In this document: positions 33,994-44,200 of the stretch, piece after piece
Position numbering within the stretch: position 1 is the first letter of the stretch
How the letters are laid out: the number at the start of each line of letters is the position of its first letter
Origin: Anaerocolumna sp.
GTDB lineage: Bacteria > Bacillota > Clostridia > Lachnospirales > Lachnospiraceae
Length of the DNA: 44,642 bases
NCBI GenBank assembly: GCA_029256725.1
Contig: JAQSXJ010000042.1
Coordinates: 1-44,642, forward strand
Reading direction: 5' to 3'
Notes under the pieces: generated by a model
Told to the model about the DNA's origin: nothing
Database searches by the model: none
The model's input: only the letters and a program-made list of their open reading frames with translations
Program-made: the position numbers and the translations under genes

Positions 33994-35649
33994 TTAGGAT
34001 ACAGCTTGCTTTAAAGCAGTTTTCAGATCATCCTCGGGTGTACTAATCGGCTTTATATTAAATGTATCAACCAGATACTGGAACACATTCGGTGATAAAA
34101 AGGCCGGCAAGCTTGGTCCTAAAAATATTCCTTTCACTCCTAGTGATAATAGTGCCAGCAAATCTGCTAACGCTTTTTGCTCATACCAGGAAAGAACAAT
34201 GGTCAAAGGCAATGAATTCACATCTGTTTCAAAGGCGTCTGCCAATGCCGTAGCAATTCTGATAGCCGAAAAGGTATCATTGCACTGCCCTACATCCAGC
34301 AGCCTTGGCAGCCCTGCTACTGTGCCAAAATCTAGTTTATTAAAACGATACTTGCCGCATGCCAAGGTGAGTATCACAGAATCTTTCGGTACTTTTTGAG
34401 CTAATTCCGTGTAATAACTTCTTCCGGGTCTTGCTCCGTCACATCCGCCAATAACAAAGAAATGCCTGATTACCCCATCTTTTACCGCCTTCACAATTTC
34501 CGGTGCATGGGATAAGGTCTCATGATGTCCGAAACCAACCAGGATTTCATGTTTACTTTCATCCTCTTTAAAACCTCCCAATTCCAAAGCTTTCTCAATT
34601 ATCTGGCTGAAATCTTTGGTTCCATCTTCATTTAAATCAATGTGTTCTACACCGTCCCATCCAACTACGCTTGTAGAATAAATTCTATCTTTATAGCTGT
34701 CTCTGGGTTTCATTAAGCAATTGGTGGTCATCAGGATACATCCCGGTATTGCATCAAATTCCTTCTGCTGATTCTGCCAGGCCGATCCGTAATTTCCAAC
34801 CAGATGTTTATATTTCTTAAGTTCCGGATATCCATGGGAGGGCAGCATTTCACCATGTGTATAGATATTGATTCCTTTGCCCTTAGTCTGTTCCAGCAAC
34901 ATTTCAAGATCATGAAGATCATGACCGGATACAATGATAAAAGGCCCTTTTTTGACATTTACATTGACTTTATGAGGTGAAGGATTCTGAAATCTTGAGG
35001 TATTGGCTTCATCTAAAACATTCATAACCTGTACGCTCATTTCTCCGATACGCATTGTCATGCGAATGAGTTCTTCAACAGTCAATTTGCTATTCGTTGT
35101 TGCTTCCAACCCTAAAAAATAGATATGGTCTACCTGATCGTTTTGATGCCCAATAAATCTTGCCTGGTGTCCATACGCACTAATACCTTTTAAACCATAT
35201 AGAATAGTTGAACGCAATGAGCGGATATCTTCATCCAGATCTTGATCATACATAATTCCGGCTTTCACAGAATCCTTTAACATATCTTCCTTGGAGCCGC
35301 TAAGATTATAGGTAGCTGAATCATGATATTGACCTTCGGGTGCCTGCTCCCTGATAGCTTCCTTTATCTGCTGTGATTCCTTAAGGAGTTTTACATGTGA
35401 CTGTACATCAAAGTTCACATTAGTTAAGGTGGTAAACAATGAATTTTCCACGAACTTTACAATGGCTTTGTCAATCTTTTTGCCTTCTTCAATTAAAGGC
35501 CTGGCATAGCAGGAAATTCCTTTTAACTGATAGATCAGCAAATCCTGAAGATTTGCTATCTCCGGTGTCTTACCGCAGACACCTCCTTTTGTACATCCTT
35601 TACCACCAAAGGTCTGTTCACACTGGTAACAAAACATTAAATTATCCAT
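33994..35649 (-). CDS. hcp: Hydroxylamine reductase / hybrid cluster protein
   Basis: A 551-residue Hcp. The N-terminal cluster motif has Cys at 7, 10, 19 and 25 (CYQCEQTFGGKGCTKGGVC), the Cx2Cx8Cx5C pattern of class I enzymes. Further ligands of the hybrid Fe-S-O cluster are seen in HGEMLPSHGYPEL, CILMTTNCLMKP, GGCDGARPGRSYYTE and DVGQCNDTFSAIRIA. The protein reduces hydroxylamine or nitric oxide and is tied to nitrosative stress defence in anaerobes. AAGGAG lies eight bases before the ATG. It stands as a single gene with its own terminator; no NADH-dependent reductase partner (Hcr) is adjacent. Confidence 0.96.
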   Translation of the reverse strand: MDNLMFCYQCEQTFGGKGCTKGGVCGKTPEIANLQDLLIYQLKGISCYARPLIEEGKKIDKAIVKFVENSLFTTLTNVNFDVQSHVKLLKESQQIKEAIREQAPEGQYHDSATYNLSGSKEDMLKDSVKAGIMYDQDLDEDIRSLRSTILYGLKGISAYGHQARFIGHQNDQVDHIYFLGLEATTNSKLTVEELIRMTMRIGEMSVQVMNVLDEANTSRFQNPSPHKVNVNVKKGPFIIVSGHDLHDLEMLLEQTKGKGINIYTHGEMLPSHGYPELKKYKHLVGNYGSAWQNQQKEFDAIPGCILMTTNCLMKPRDSYKDRIYSTSVVGWDGVEHIDLNEDGTKDFSQIIEKALELGGFKEDESKHEILVGFGHHETLSHAPEIVKAVKDGVIRHFFVIGGCDGARPGRSYYTELAQKVPKDSVILTLACGKYRFNKLDFGTVAGLPRLLDVGQCNDTFSAIRIATALADAFETDVNSLPLTIVLSWYEQKALADLLALLSLGVKGIFLGPSLPAFLSPNVFQYLVDTFNIKPISTPEDDLKTALKQAVS

Positions 35650-35748
35650 TTTGATACTCCTTAAAAATACTATTTTCGTCCTAGTATTTCCTGTAATTCA
35701 CTGGAATATGCTGTTAATGTAATTTCAATTAAATAATATTCTCTTACA

Positions 35749-36159
35749 TTAAATTCTCTTAATGAAAAAATATTCTGAAAATCCATCTATGTCGTTTGTA
35801 TAACTTCCCACCTGTTCATACCCTAAAGCCAGATAGAAATCCCTACCCTGCCAGTCAAAGGTATCCAAACGAATCATATTGGCTCCAAGTTCTTTCGCCT
35901 GTTTCTCTGTTTCTTGAAGCAGTGCCTTTCCTATACCTTTTCCTCTATAAGCTTCTTCTACAAATAAGGTTGATACGTACAGGATATGAAACGCAGTCAT
36001 GCAGGCATCAATTCCACCAACTAATTCACCTTCTGCAAATGCTCCCAAGTGAATATCACCATCGATTTTAAAGGTTATGTAGTTTTTATCATAGGCCTCA
36101 AGATTACCTTCGACAACCTCCAACTGTTCATCATTTAATTGTTCAATATTAAATCTCAT
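35749..36159 (-). CDS. GNAT family N-acetyltransferase
   Basis: A 136-residue acetyltransferase with the acetyl-CoA-binding motif A, STLFVEEAYRGKGIGKALLQ (RGKGIG loop), preceded by LGAFAEGELVGGI and followed by RLDTFDWQGRDFYLALGYEQVG. The order fits the GNAT fold. Substrate unknown. It is about 50 bases from the VOC gene upstream and may be transcribed with it. Confidence 0.88.
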   Translation of the reverse strand: MRFNIEQLNDEQLEVVEGNLEAYDKNYITFKIDGDIHLGAFAEGELVGGIDACMTAFHILYVSTLFVEEAYRGKGIGKALLQETEKQAKELGANMIRLDTFDWQGRDFYLALGYEQVGSYTNDIDGFSEYFFIKRI

Positions 36160-36209
36160 AATTTTTGCCTCATTTCTTTGTTTTATTTATGATTGTATTA
36201 CTTACTTTC

Positions 36210-36632
36210 TCACTTAACTCTGTTATACATAGGATGTCCTTCTTTGAACTGCACCAAATCCCATAGATTACCATATAAATCTTTGAAAACCGCTACAATA
36301 CCATAGGGCTGTTCCTTTGGTTCTCTGACAAACTCAATCCCCCTTAGTCTCATTTCCTCATAATCCCGCCAAAAGTCATCGGTACCAAGAAACAGATATA
36401 TCCTCCCACCAGCCTGATTTCCGATAAACGGTTCCTGTTCCGGTTTGGAGGCTTTGGCTAACAGCAGCGTACATCCGTTTGAACCAGGAGGGGATATCAC
36501 CACCCAGCGTTTATCTTGTTCCGGCTGATAGGTATCCTCTACTAATGTAAAATCCAATTTCTTTGTATAAAACTCAATAGCCTCATCATAATCCTTTACA
36601 ACTATTGCAACATGTATTAACGATTGCAGCAT
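36210..36632 (-). CDS. VOC family protein (glyoxalase/dioxygenase-like)
   Basis: A 140-residue two-module VOC protein. It opens LIHVAIVVKDYDEAIEFYTKKLDF, containing the first metal-binding His, and ends PYGIVAVFKDLYGNLWDLVQF, with the closing acidic/aromatic ligand region. Length fits glyoxalase I, fosfomycin-resistance and DUF members; which one is not determinable. GGAGG lies six bases before the ATG, and a hairpin AGCTCTAT ... ATAGAGCT (36656-36681) lies just upstream of it. Confidence 0.88.
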   Translation of the reverse strand: MLQSLIHVAIVVKDYDEAIEFYTKKLDFTLVEDTYQPEQDKRWVVISPPGSNGCTLLLAKASKPEQEPFIGNQAGGRIYLFLGTDDFWRDYEEMRLRGIEFVREPKEQPYGIVAVFKDLYGNLWDLVQFKEGHPMYNRVK

Positions 36633-36718
36633 ATATCCTCCGTACTTCTGTAACCAGCTCTATATGACTGGAGATAGAGCTTTTCTCTTAGTTTTGTTCT
36701 TCTTAGTTTTGTTTCTTT

Positions 36719-36916
36719 TTAGTTTTGCTTCTTCTTATTACGTTCTTTCATTATTTTCTCGACCACATGGCTTACAATTACATGCCCGACAGCCCAAACA
36801 CAAACCATTAAAAGCAGCCCTTTGGTATTGAAAATATTGAAGTTAAATTTATCAAATATATATATCATAACACAAAAACCCCAAGCTTCTAACATATAAA
36901 CTATATAATTCTTCAT
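36719..36916 (-). CDS. Small membrane protein, two transmembrane segments
   Basis: A 65-residue protein with hydrophobic stretches at about 5-22 and 32-50 and a strongly basic C-terminal tail (EKIMKERNKKKQN). An excellent ribosome site GGAGG lies four bases before the ATG, which supports a real gene despite the size. The tail codons lie in a short repeated sequence (three copies of about TTAGTTTTGTTTCTT, 36687-36735), so its end may have changed by slippage. Function unknown. It lies upstream of the VOC gene on the same strand. Confidence 0.65.
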   Translation of the reverse strand: MKNYIVYMLEAWGFCVMIYIFDKFNFNIFNTKGLLLMVCVWAVGHVIVSHVVEKIMKERNKKKQN

Positions 36917-36928
36917 AACACCTCCGCA

Positions 36929-36950
36929 TATCGCAGACTAGTCTGCGATA
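36929..36950. promoter_or_regulatory. Perfect 22-bp palindrome before the small membrane protein gene
   Basis: TATCGCAGACT and its complement meet without a loop at 36929-36950, ending one base from the ribosome site region GCGGAGG on the minus strand. It may be an operator for a dimeric repressor or one more of the leader hairpins found in this window. Confidence 0.5.
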
Positions 36951-37044
36951 CTTCTTAAATGAATACTAGAAATATAACTTATTTTTAATTAAACTCCCTA
37001 ATGCTTAACATTATTAATGACCAGCTTCCTACCCTGAGAAATAT

Positions 37045-40000
37045 TTATCTTCCCAGACTTCTGATATTATCTACCGGATACCGTTTTGCAATTGCCATAG
37101 CCGGAATCAGCTGAAGTATCGTTACCAAAGCAGTAAATATTGTACATACTGCTGCATGGAGTTTCCAGGGATATAACCATAACCTGACTGCTATAACTTG
37201 ATTTATTAGTTCCTTTAGATTACTTAGCCTAACCTCCGAGGTTATCGCAGTAACTATACCCAATAGCAGCAACATGGCGGCACTGGTAACGATCACGGCT
37301 GCTGCCCCTTGTATTATACCCTGGAATATATATTGTCTTGCAAACTGACCCTTAGTAACTCCCATGGATTGCAAGATACCTATGCGGTTTCTCTCTTGTT
37401 CCATTTTAGATACAGAAGTATTATAAAAGGCAATTAATGCAATAACTGAAGATATTAATCCCAGTAAGCTTATAATCATGGTATTATTAAGTGCTTCTGC
37501 CAGCATTCTTTCGCTGCTCTCTCTGTAATTGTACAGAGTAAATCCATTTTTATTGGCAAATGCAAGCAATGCAGCATCCATTACCTCCGGATTCTCTTTA
37601 TCTTCCGCAGTTATATTCCACAAGGTTCTTCCGTAAGCCGTAGGATACAAAATCTTTATCATTTCCGTCATTTGCTCCAGATTCACACGGAATAGTCCCA
37701 TTTGGGAGTTTGGATACATAACCTCCATGCCATCCATAGAACCTATTACAGTGTAATAAGGTACTAAATCTGAGAAAGGCCAGCTTCCACCCTCCGGAAA
37801 ATAACGAATAATCCCGCCCACTTTAACCTCAGCTGTATTAAAACCAATAATTCTGTCTTCTTCTCCTATCTTTTCACGATCAGTTGATAAATACAGTGTA
37901 TCACCGGGTTTTAATTGGCTTTCTGATTGGTATAGATCTTTGTATCTCCTGTCCATGGAGGTATAATAAATTTTATTCTTCTTGAGTATCCAGGACATCC
38001 GTTTATCTAATCCCACTGCTGCCTTAACCTTCTCATATCCAGAAAGATTGGCTGCAGTATCCTCTATGTTTCCTTCCTTCGTTAGAGGAATCAATAGAAT
38101 GACTTCTTCGCCTTTCTTAAACTTGTCCATATCAACAGTACCTTCTGTAACAGCAGAAAGAAGATTTTTCCCGCTTTCAGACTCTATATCGATACCATAG
38201 TAATAGGAGTAGTAGGCATCACTGATATACTCCGGCTGATCAGCCGTCCCGGAAACATATTTACTAAAATGTTCCTGTTTCAACTCATTAGGAAGTTGAG
38301 CTTCAAAAGCCTTTAGAATAGTGTCCTCATGATAACCCTCATACCAGAATAAAAGTTTCTTTCCAAACTTTAAGTTCTCAACTGCTTTTACACCCTTTAT
38401 CTGCATAAGTTCAGCTTCTATATCCGGTAATTTATTCTGATTTTCACCATATACCGCTCTCATGGTATAATCTGGTCTTCCGTTTTCCAGGACACTATCC
38501 CGGTATCTGGAAAAGGAATTATAAGAAAGATATATAGAGGCCGTTAAAATACTTATGATAAACATAGATATTGCAAATGCCAGTAATCCTCTTCCCCTGT
38601 TATTCTTAAAATAACGAAGTGTGATATGAAAGAAATTCTGTTTTACCGGTTTTCTTCGTTTTTTCTTGCCATGATAGACAGCTTTACTGTGCTTTTGCTT
38701 CTTTGCCAGAGTTCCTGTTAAAGGTACATTAACAGCACTGATTGCAGGCAGTAAAACACCGGCAAATAATGATATACTTCCTACTAATATACCCAGCATC
38801 AGAAGCCCAGAGGGAATCTCTATAACAAGATTCTCATTGCCAGACAATTTCATTCCGCACAATATGAGAATTGACAGCAGAGAACCTCCCAGCACTCCCA
38901 TCAGAAGCCCTGTTCGCCACAGATATACTGCTTCCCAGAATAGTATTCGAAACAACTGCCCTCTTGTGGCACCAATTGATTTTAATAAGACCAATTTCCG
39001 GCTCCTTCTCCTTATCTGGGTCAGAAAAATCTGAAATACAGCACACACAGTAGTGACAAAGATAATGCCAAGAACGGCAAAGGTAACCAGGTGTTCCACT
39101 GAATTGCTGGTATCCGGATAAGTAAAGCTGTTTCTTCTGAAATTTGCAGTAGAATCTTCGCTCTCTGTTTCTTTGGTAAGACCGGTATCCTCCTGAGAGG
39201 GTTCTGTCTGAAGATTACTGTAATATTCTTTAATCTTTTCCCGGTCCTCTGTTGTAATACCTTTTTTGATATTTAACCATACTCTGTTGTATAACTCTGA
39301 CATATCTTCGCTTTCTATTTCAGGACTGGGATATTTTTCAGACATTTTACTAAGAGTAGCAGTATTTAAATGTTTCAAGTTAAAAAAAAGATCCATGGGA
39401 ATTTCATATGCGCTAACATCAGTAAAACTATTGTTTCTAAAATCATCTAACAACTTGGCCCCGGCTTCTTCCGTGACAAAAGCACTGGGAACACTGTGTC
39501 CACCCAAGTCCCACTTATCAGAATAGGTGTTAATGATGCCTGTTATGGTGAATTCCTTCTGGAGTACTACCTCTTGATGCATGATTAGACCCTTCTCTTT
39601 TATGGTCTTTTCATCGGAGGGTTCACCTTTTCTGAAGTAAAATACATAATCAGTTGAAACAATTACATTTGTATCCCCTATCCTCCTGCTCGGATTATCA
39701 TGATAGCCATATCGAATAAGGGCATTCGGATCATAGTAAGAATTATAATATTCTGTTTGTAAATTCTCGCCGATTTCCTCGTTTATATTCTCATTTATTG
39801 TTACCACCGCAATGTCCAGCAGCAGCTTTTGTCCCACTTCTAACTCTAGTCCCGCACTACTTAACTGGTTTAATTCCACTGCTATTTCATTATCTGCTTT
39901 GGGGAGCTCTCCTTTGTAGAGTGAGAAACCTCCCATCTGGAGAAAATCCTTGCTCATTGTGCCGACAGTACCAAGTTTGGTGGTGGTTCCTATTTCACTG

Positions 40001-40251
40001 GTATAGGTAAGATCCTGTACTTCCTTCTCTTCTTTAAGCTTTTGGTAAGTATCTTCATTTCCATTCAGATAAGCAGCCTGCCAACTGCCGTATAACTGCT
40101 TTTTCTGTTCTGTTTTTGTTGCTTCCATGCTGGCCTGAAATATCAGACCTGCTGTTATAAATGCAAAGGACAAAGATACCACTAGCTTTAACAGCAGGGA
40201 ATCCCTCTTTCTTCCTTTCATTCCATTTCTTGCAATCTCTCTTAAATTCAT
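37045..40251 (-). CDS. FtsX-like ABC transporter permease (system 1)
   Basis: A 1068-residue membrane protein. One N-terminal helix (about 20-40) is followed by some 340 extracellular residues, an FtsX domain with three or four helices (about 390-520), a further helix (about 555-577), a second extracellular part of about 330 residues, and a second FtsX domain (about 915-1060) ending VDNIRSLGR. This duplicated FtsX arrangement is typical of MacB/LolC-related exporters and peptide-resistance systems in Firmicutes. AGGAGG is seven bases before the ATG, and the ATPase gene ends eleven bases upstream. No two-component genes are adjacent. It is paralogous to system 2 along its full length; transported substrate unknown. 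Confidence 0.92.
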   Translation of the reverse strand: MNLREIARNGMKGRKRDSLLLKLVVSLSFAFITAGLIFQASMEATKTEQKKQLYGSWQAAYLNGNEDTYQKLKEEKEVQDLTYTSEIGTTTKLGTVGTMSKDFLQMGGFSLYKGELPKADNEIAVELNQLSSAGLELEVGQKLLLDIAVVTINENINEEIGENLQTEYYNSYYDPNALIRYGYHDNPSRRIGDTNVIVSTDYVFYFRKGEPSDEKTIKEKGLIMHQEVVLQKEFTITGIINTYSDKWDLGGHSVPSAFVTEEAGAKLLDDFRNNSFTDVSAYEIPMDLFFNLKHLNTATLSKMSEKYPSPEIESEDMSELYNRVWLNIKKGITTEDREKIKEYYSNLQTEPSQEDTGLTKETESEDSTANFRRNSFTYPDTSNSVEHLVTFAVLGIIFVTTVCAVFQIFLTQIRRRSRKLVLLKSIGATRGQLFRILFWEAVYLWRTGLLMGVLGGSLLSILILCGMKLSGNENLVIEIPSGLLMLGILVGSISLFAGVLLPAISAVNVPLTGTLAKKQKHSKAVYHGKKKRRKPVKQNFFHITLRYFKNNRGRGLLAFAISMFIISILTASIYLSYNSFSRYRDSVLENGRPDYTMRAVYGENQNKLPDIEAELMQIKGVKAVENLKFGKKLLFWYEGYHEDTILKAFEAQLPNELKQEHFSKYVSGTADQPEYISDAYYSYYYGIDIESESGKNLLSAVTEGTVDMDKFKKGEEVILLIPLTKEGNIEDTAANLSGYEKVKAAVGLDKRMSWILKKNKIYYTSMDRRYKDLYQSESQLKPGDTLYLSTDREKIGEEDRIIGFNTAEVKVGGIIRYFPEGGSWPFSDLVPYYTVIGSMDGMEVMYPNSQMGLFRVNLEQMTEMIKILYPTAYGRTLWNITAEDKENPEVMDAALLAFANKNGFTLYNYRESSERMLAEALNNTMIISLLGLISSVIALIAFYNTSVSKMEQERNRIGILQSMGVTKGQFARQYIFQGIIQGAAAVIVTSAAMLLLLGIVTAITSEVRLSNLKELINQVIAVRLWLYPWKLHAAVCTIFTALVTILQLIPAMAIAKRYPVDNIRSLGR

Positions 40252-40262
40252 GGCAATACCTC

Positions 40263-40937
40263 CTATTCAATTGAGGTAATGCTGCCGTTACTAATTGTAA
40301 TAACTCGTTCTGCATTGGCTGCTATTTCCATATCATGAGTTACAAGTACTACTGTTTGACCAAATTCTTTGGCAGATTGTTTTAACAGGCGTATCACTTC
40401 TTTTCCGGTATTCTCATCCAGATTGCCGGTAGGTTCATCTGCTAACAGGATAGCAGGTTTTGTAGCAAGTGCCCTTGCGATTGCCACTCGTTGCCGCTCA
40501 CCACCTGAAAGTTCATCGGGATAGTAGGGAAGTTTTCCTGTTATATCCAGAGTTTCCAACACTTTATTTAGATACTCACTGTCTTCTTTTCGGTTATCCA
40601 GATGTACCGGCATCAGTATATTTTCAAGCACGGTATGCTCAGACAGCAGATTAAAGGACTGAAATACGAATCCGATTCTCCTTCTTCTAAGGACTGCTAG
40701 TTCCTTTTCTTTTAGATCGAACATGCTCTGTTCTTCCAGATATACTTTCCCGTCTGTTGGTTTGTCCAATCCTCCAAGAATATGTAAGAGAGTGGATTTA
40801 CCGGAACCACTTTTGCCTATAATCGCATGAAAGACGCCTTTCTCAATTTCTAAATCTGTAGCCTTTAAGGCTTTCGTTTCAAGCTCTCCTTTCCCATAGG
40901 ATTTTTCGGCTTGTACTGCTTTTAACACTATTTCCAC
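40263..40937 (-). CDS. ABC transporter ATP-binding protein (system 1)
   Basis: A 224-residue ATPase of the MacB/LolD/BceA subfamily. Walker A is GKSGSGKST (41-49), the Q-loop FQSFNLL (92-98), signature LSGGERQR (143-150), Walker B ILLADEP (163-169) and the switch His in VTHDM. The start is GTG at 40937 with AAAGGAG nine bases upstream. It is followed after eleven bases by its large permease, so both are one operon. Its C-terminal 60 residues are nearly identical to those of the ATPase at 44437. Confidence 0.95.
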   Translation of the reverse strand: MEIVLKAVQAEKSYGKGELETKALKATDLEIEKGVFHAIIGKSGSGKSTLLHILGGLDKPTDGKVYLEEQSMFDLKEKELAVLRRRRIGFVFQSFNLLSEHTVLENILMPVHLDNRKEDSEYLNKVLETLDITGKLPYYPDELSGGERQRVAIARALATKPAILLADEPTGNLDENTGKEVIRLLKQSAKEFGQTVVLVTHDMEIAANAERVITISNGSITSIE

Positions 40938-41117
40938 GGTTTAACACTCCTTTTATTGGTCAGCTGAATTTATGAATTTTTGTAAATTTATGAATTAATA
41001 GTAAGAATTTAACACATGGTACTAGTTTACATATTTCTGGTCTATTTATCAAGTTATATGAAGTAAAATGTTAAATTTTAATCAATCTTTAATAATTCAG
41101 TCAGTGTACTTAAACGA

Positions 41118-41163
41118 TAAAAAAACAGTCAAAATAGCAATTATGCTCTTTTTGACTGTTTTT
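41118..41163 (-). terminator. Terminator after system 2 permease
   Basis: AAAAACAGTCAAAA (41121-41134) pairs with TTTTGACTGTTTTT (41150-41163), followed on the minus strand by a T-run (TTTTTTTATCG). It lies 38 bases after the permease stop and separates the two tandem ABC systems. The rest of 40938-41200 is AT-rich. Confidence 0.8.
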
Positions 41164-41200
41164 GAAGGAACTGATTAAATAGTAATCTTTTGCTACATAA

Positions 41201-44200
41201 CTATCTTCCAAGACTTCGTATATTCTCAACTGGATACTGTCTTGCTATTCGTATGGCCGGAATTGCTTGAAGTATTGCTGTAACTGCCACAAACACAACA
41301 TTTATAATAAGATGGATTACCCAAGGAAATAACCATAGTCTGTCTGCCCTCAATGCCTCTATTAGTACTGACAGATTGCTAATAGGAATCTTTAGTGTGC
41401 CTGCCGTAACCAGAAGCAGTACCAGAAGTACACCAGCGTTTGCAAGTACTACAGCTATCGCCCCCTGCGCCAATCCCTGTAATAAATATTGACAGGTAAA
41501 CTGGTGTTTTGTTACTCCAAGGGCCTGCAGGATACCTATTCGATTCTTCTCCTGTTCCATTTTTGATACTGCTGTATTATAAAAAGCTATCAAAGCTATC
41601 ACAGAGGTTATCCCTCCCAACAGAGCAATAATCAATATGTTATTAAGTGCCTCTGCCAGCATCCTCTCACTGCTCTCTTTATAATTGTAAAGAGTAAAAC
41701 CATATTTATTAGCAAAGGTAAGCAGGGCAGCATCCAATACTTCCTGATTATCTTTATCCGCAGCAGTAATATTCCATAATGTTCTGCCATAGCTTGACGG
41801 ATACAATACTTTTACCATTTCAGTCATCTGATTGATACCGATTCGAAAGAGTCCCATTTTGGAATTCGGGTACAAGGTTTCCATGCCATCCATGGAGCCA
41901 ATAACAGTATAACTTGTATTAAGATTGGAAAATGGCCAGATTCCTTTCTCAGGGAAATAATAAATGATTCCTCCTACTGTAACTTCCGTGGTACGAAATC
42001 CTGTTACTCTGCCAGCATCATCAATTTTCTCCTTATCCGTTGACAGGTATATTTTATCTCCGGCTTTTAGAGAAGCAGCCTTGCTATAAAGTTGCTTATA
42101 CTTTCTGTCCGTAGAAATATAATAAACTTCGTTTTCCTCAAGTACCCAATGAAAGCGCTTATCTACACCTACTGCTGATTTAACACTATCACTATCCATC
42201 GCTTCCGGTAATTCAGGATTGGAATAATCCGCTTCACCCTTTTTTACAAGTGGCATCAACAGAATTACTTCTTCTCCAGACTTAAATTTATCCATATTTA
42301 TGGTGCCTTCTTCCACAGCGCGAAAGATAGGCTGTGCATATTCATCATTCATATCAATACCGTAATAATAACTATAATAAGCATTACTTATGTACTCTGG
42401 CTGACTCTCCGTCCCGCTTACATATCTGGCAAAATGCTCCTTCCTTAATTTATTAGGAAGCAATTTCTCAAAGGCTGTAAGCAGTGGATCCTTCTCCATA
42501 CCTTCATACCAGAATAAGAGGTTCTTACCGTATTTGTAGCTTTCAACCGTGTTAACACCCTTTATGGACTTAAGTTCCTGTTCAATTTCCGGCAGTTTAT
42601 TCTGATTTTCACCGTATATGGCTTTAAGTGTGTAGTCAGGCCTACCTGTTTCTATAACAGAATTATTGTACTTTTGCCAGGCGTTATAAGATAAGTACAG
42701 GGATGCCGACAATATACTGATTATAAACAGGGATATTGCAAAGGAAAGTATATTCTTTCCTCTGTTATTCTTAAGATATCGAAACGTAATATGTAAGAAG
42801 TTCTGCTTTACAGGTTTTATCTCTTTACTGCTCTTACTTTTATAGGCCTTCCCTGAACGCTTTTGCTTCTCAGCCATAGTTCCAGTCAACGGTATATTCA
42901 CAGCACTTAATGCCGGAAAAAGAACACCGGCAAATAAAGACGCACTGCCAACGGTAATACCTATCAGCAACAACTTTCCGGGAATAGCAATTGCAAGACT
43001 TCCATTACCTGTAAACCTCATAACATAAAGTACAAGTACAGAGAGACCGGTTCCTGACAGTCCTCCATAGATTAATCCCGTAACCCAGAGATATACAGCT
43101 TCCCAGGCAAGAATTCCGGTCAGCTGCAGTTTCGTAGCTCCGATGGATTTTAGGAGCACTAGTTTTCTGCCTCTGCGCTTTATCTGAGTTAAAAATATCT
43201 GAAATACCGCACATACTGTTGTAATAAATATAATTCCAAGTATTGCATAGGTTATAATATGCTCTACCGAATTACTGGTATCAGGATAGGTAAAGCTGTT
43301 TCTTCGAAAACTGGAAGTGGAACCTTCGGTTTTTGAAAGTTCTGATTTCAAAAGTCCGGAATCTTCTGCGGAAACCTCCGTGTTGGAAATCTCTGCATTT
43401 CCTGCACCATAGAAGGATTCCACCTTCTCAATCTCAGAACCGGATAAACGTCCCACTAGCTGTCTCCAGATACTGTTTATGTACTCTTGCTCATTTTCTG
43501 ATTTCATATCCGGATAACGTTCTTCCAATTTATCTATGACAGCATTATTCAGATTGTGAAGGTTTAAGAAGAAATCCATGGAATGCTTGTAGGAACTGAC
43601 GTCCACATAGCTGTTGTTATAAAAGGCATCACGCAGTTCCTTACCAGCTCCTTCTGTAACAAAGGCATTGGGAACGGCATGCCCTCCCAGATCCCATTTA
43701 TCAGAATAAGTATTTAGTATACCTGTAATTACAAATTCCTTCTGCATTACGACTTCCTGATGGGTCATAAACCCTTTTGTCTTAATGCTTTGTTCATCAG
43801 AGGGATCACCTGGCTTAAAGTAATATACATAGTCTGTAGATACAATGACATTGATGTCTCCAATCTGTTTATTAGGATTGTCATGGTATCCGTAACGGTT
43901 TAGTTTATATCCTTCTTTCATTGCCTGTACTTCTAATTCATAAGCCTGTTGGTCGATATTAACGTCTACGATTGTGGTAACAAAATCTACCAACAACTTC
44001 TGTCCGACTTCCAGTTCCATTCCTGCATTGCTTAACTGGTTCAACTCAACTGCAATTTCATTATCTGCTTTTGGAAACTCACCTTTATACAGTGTAAAAT
44101 TACCCACTTCTTTCAGTTCCTGGCTTATAGTTCCCACAATTCCGAGCTTGCTGGCTGTTCCCAGATTGGTACTGTAAGTAATATCCTGAACCTCTTTATC

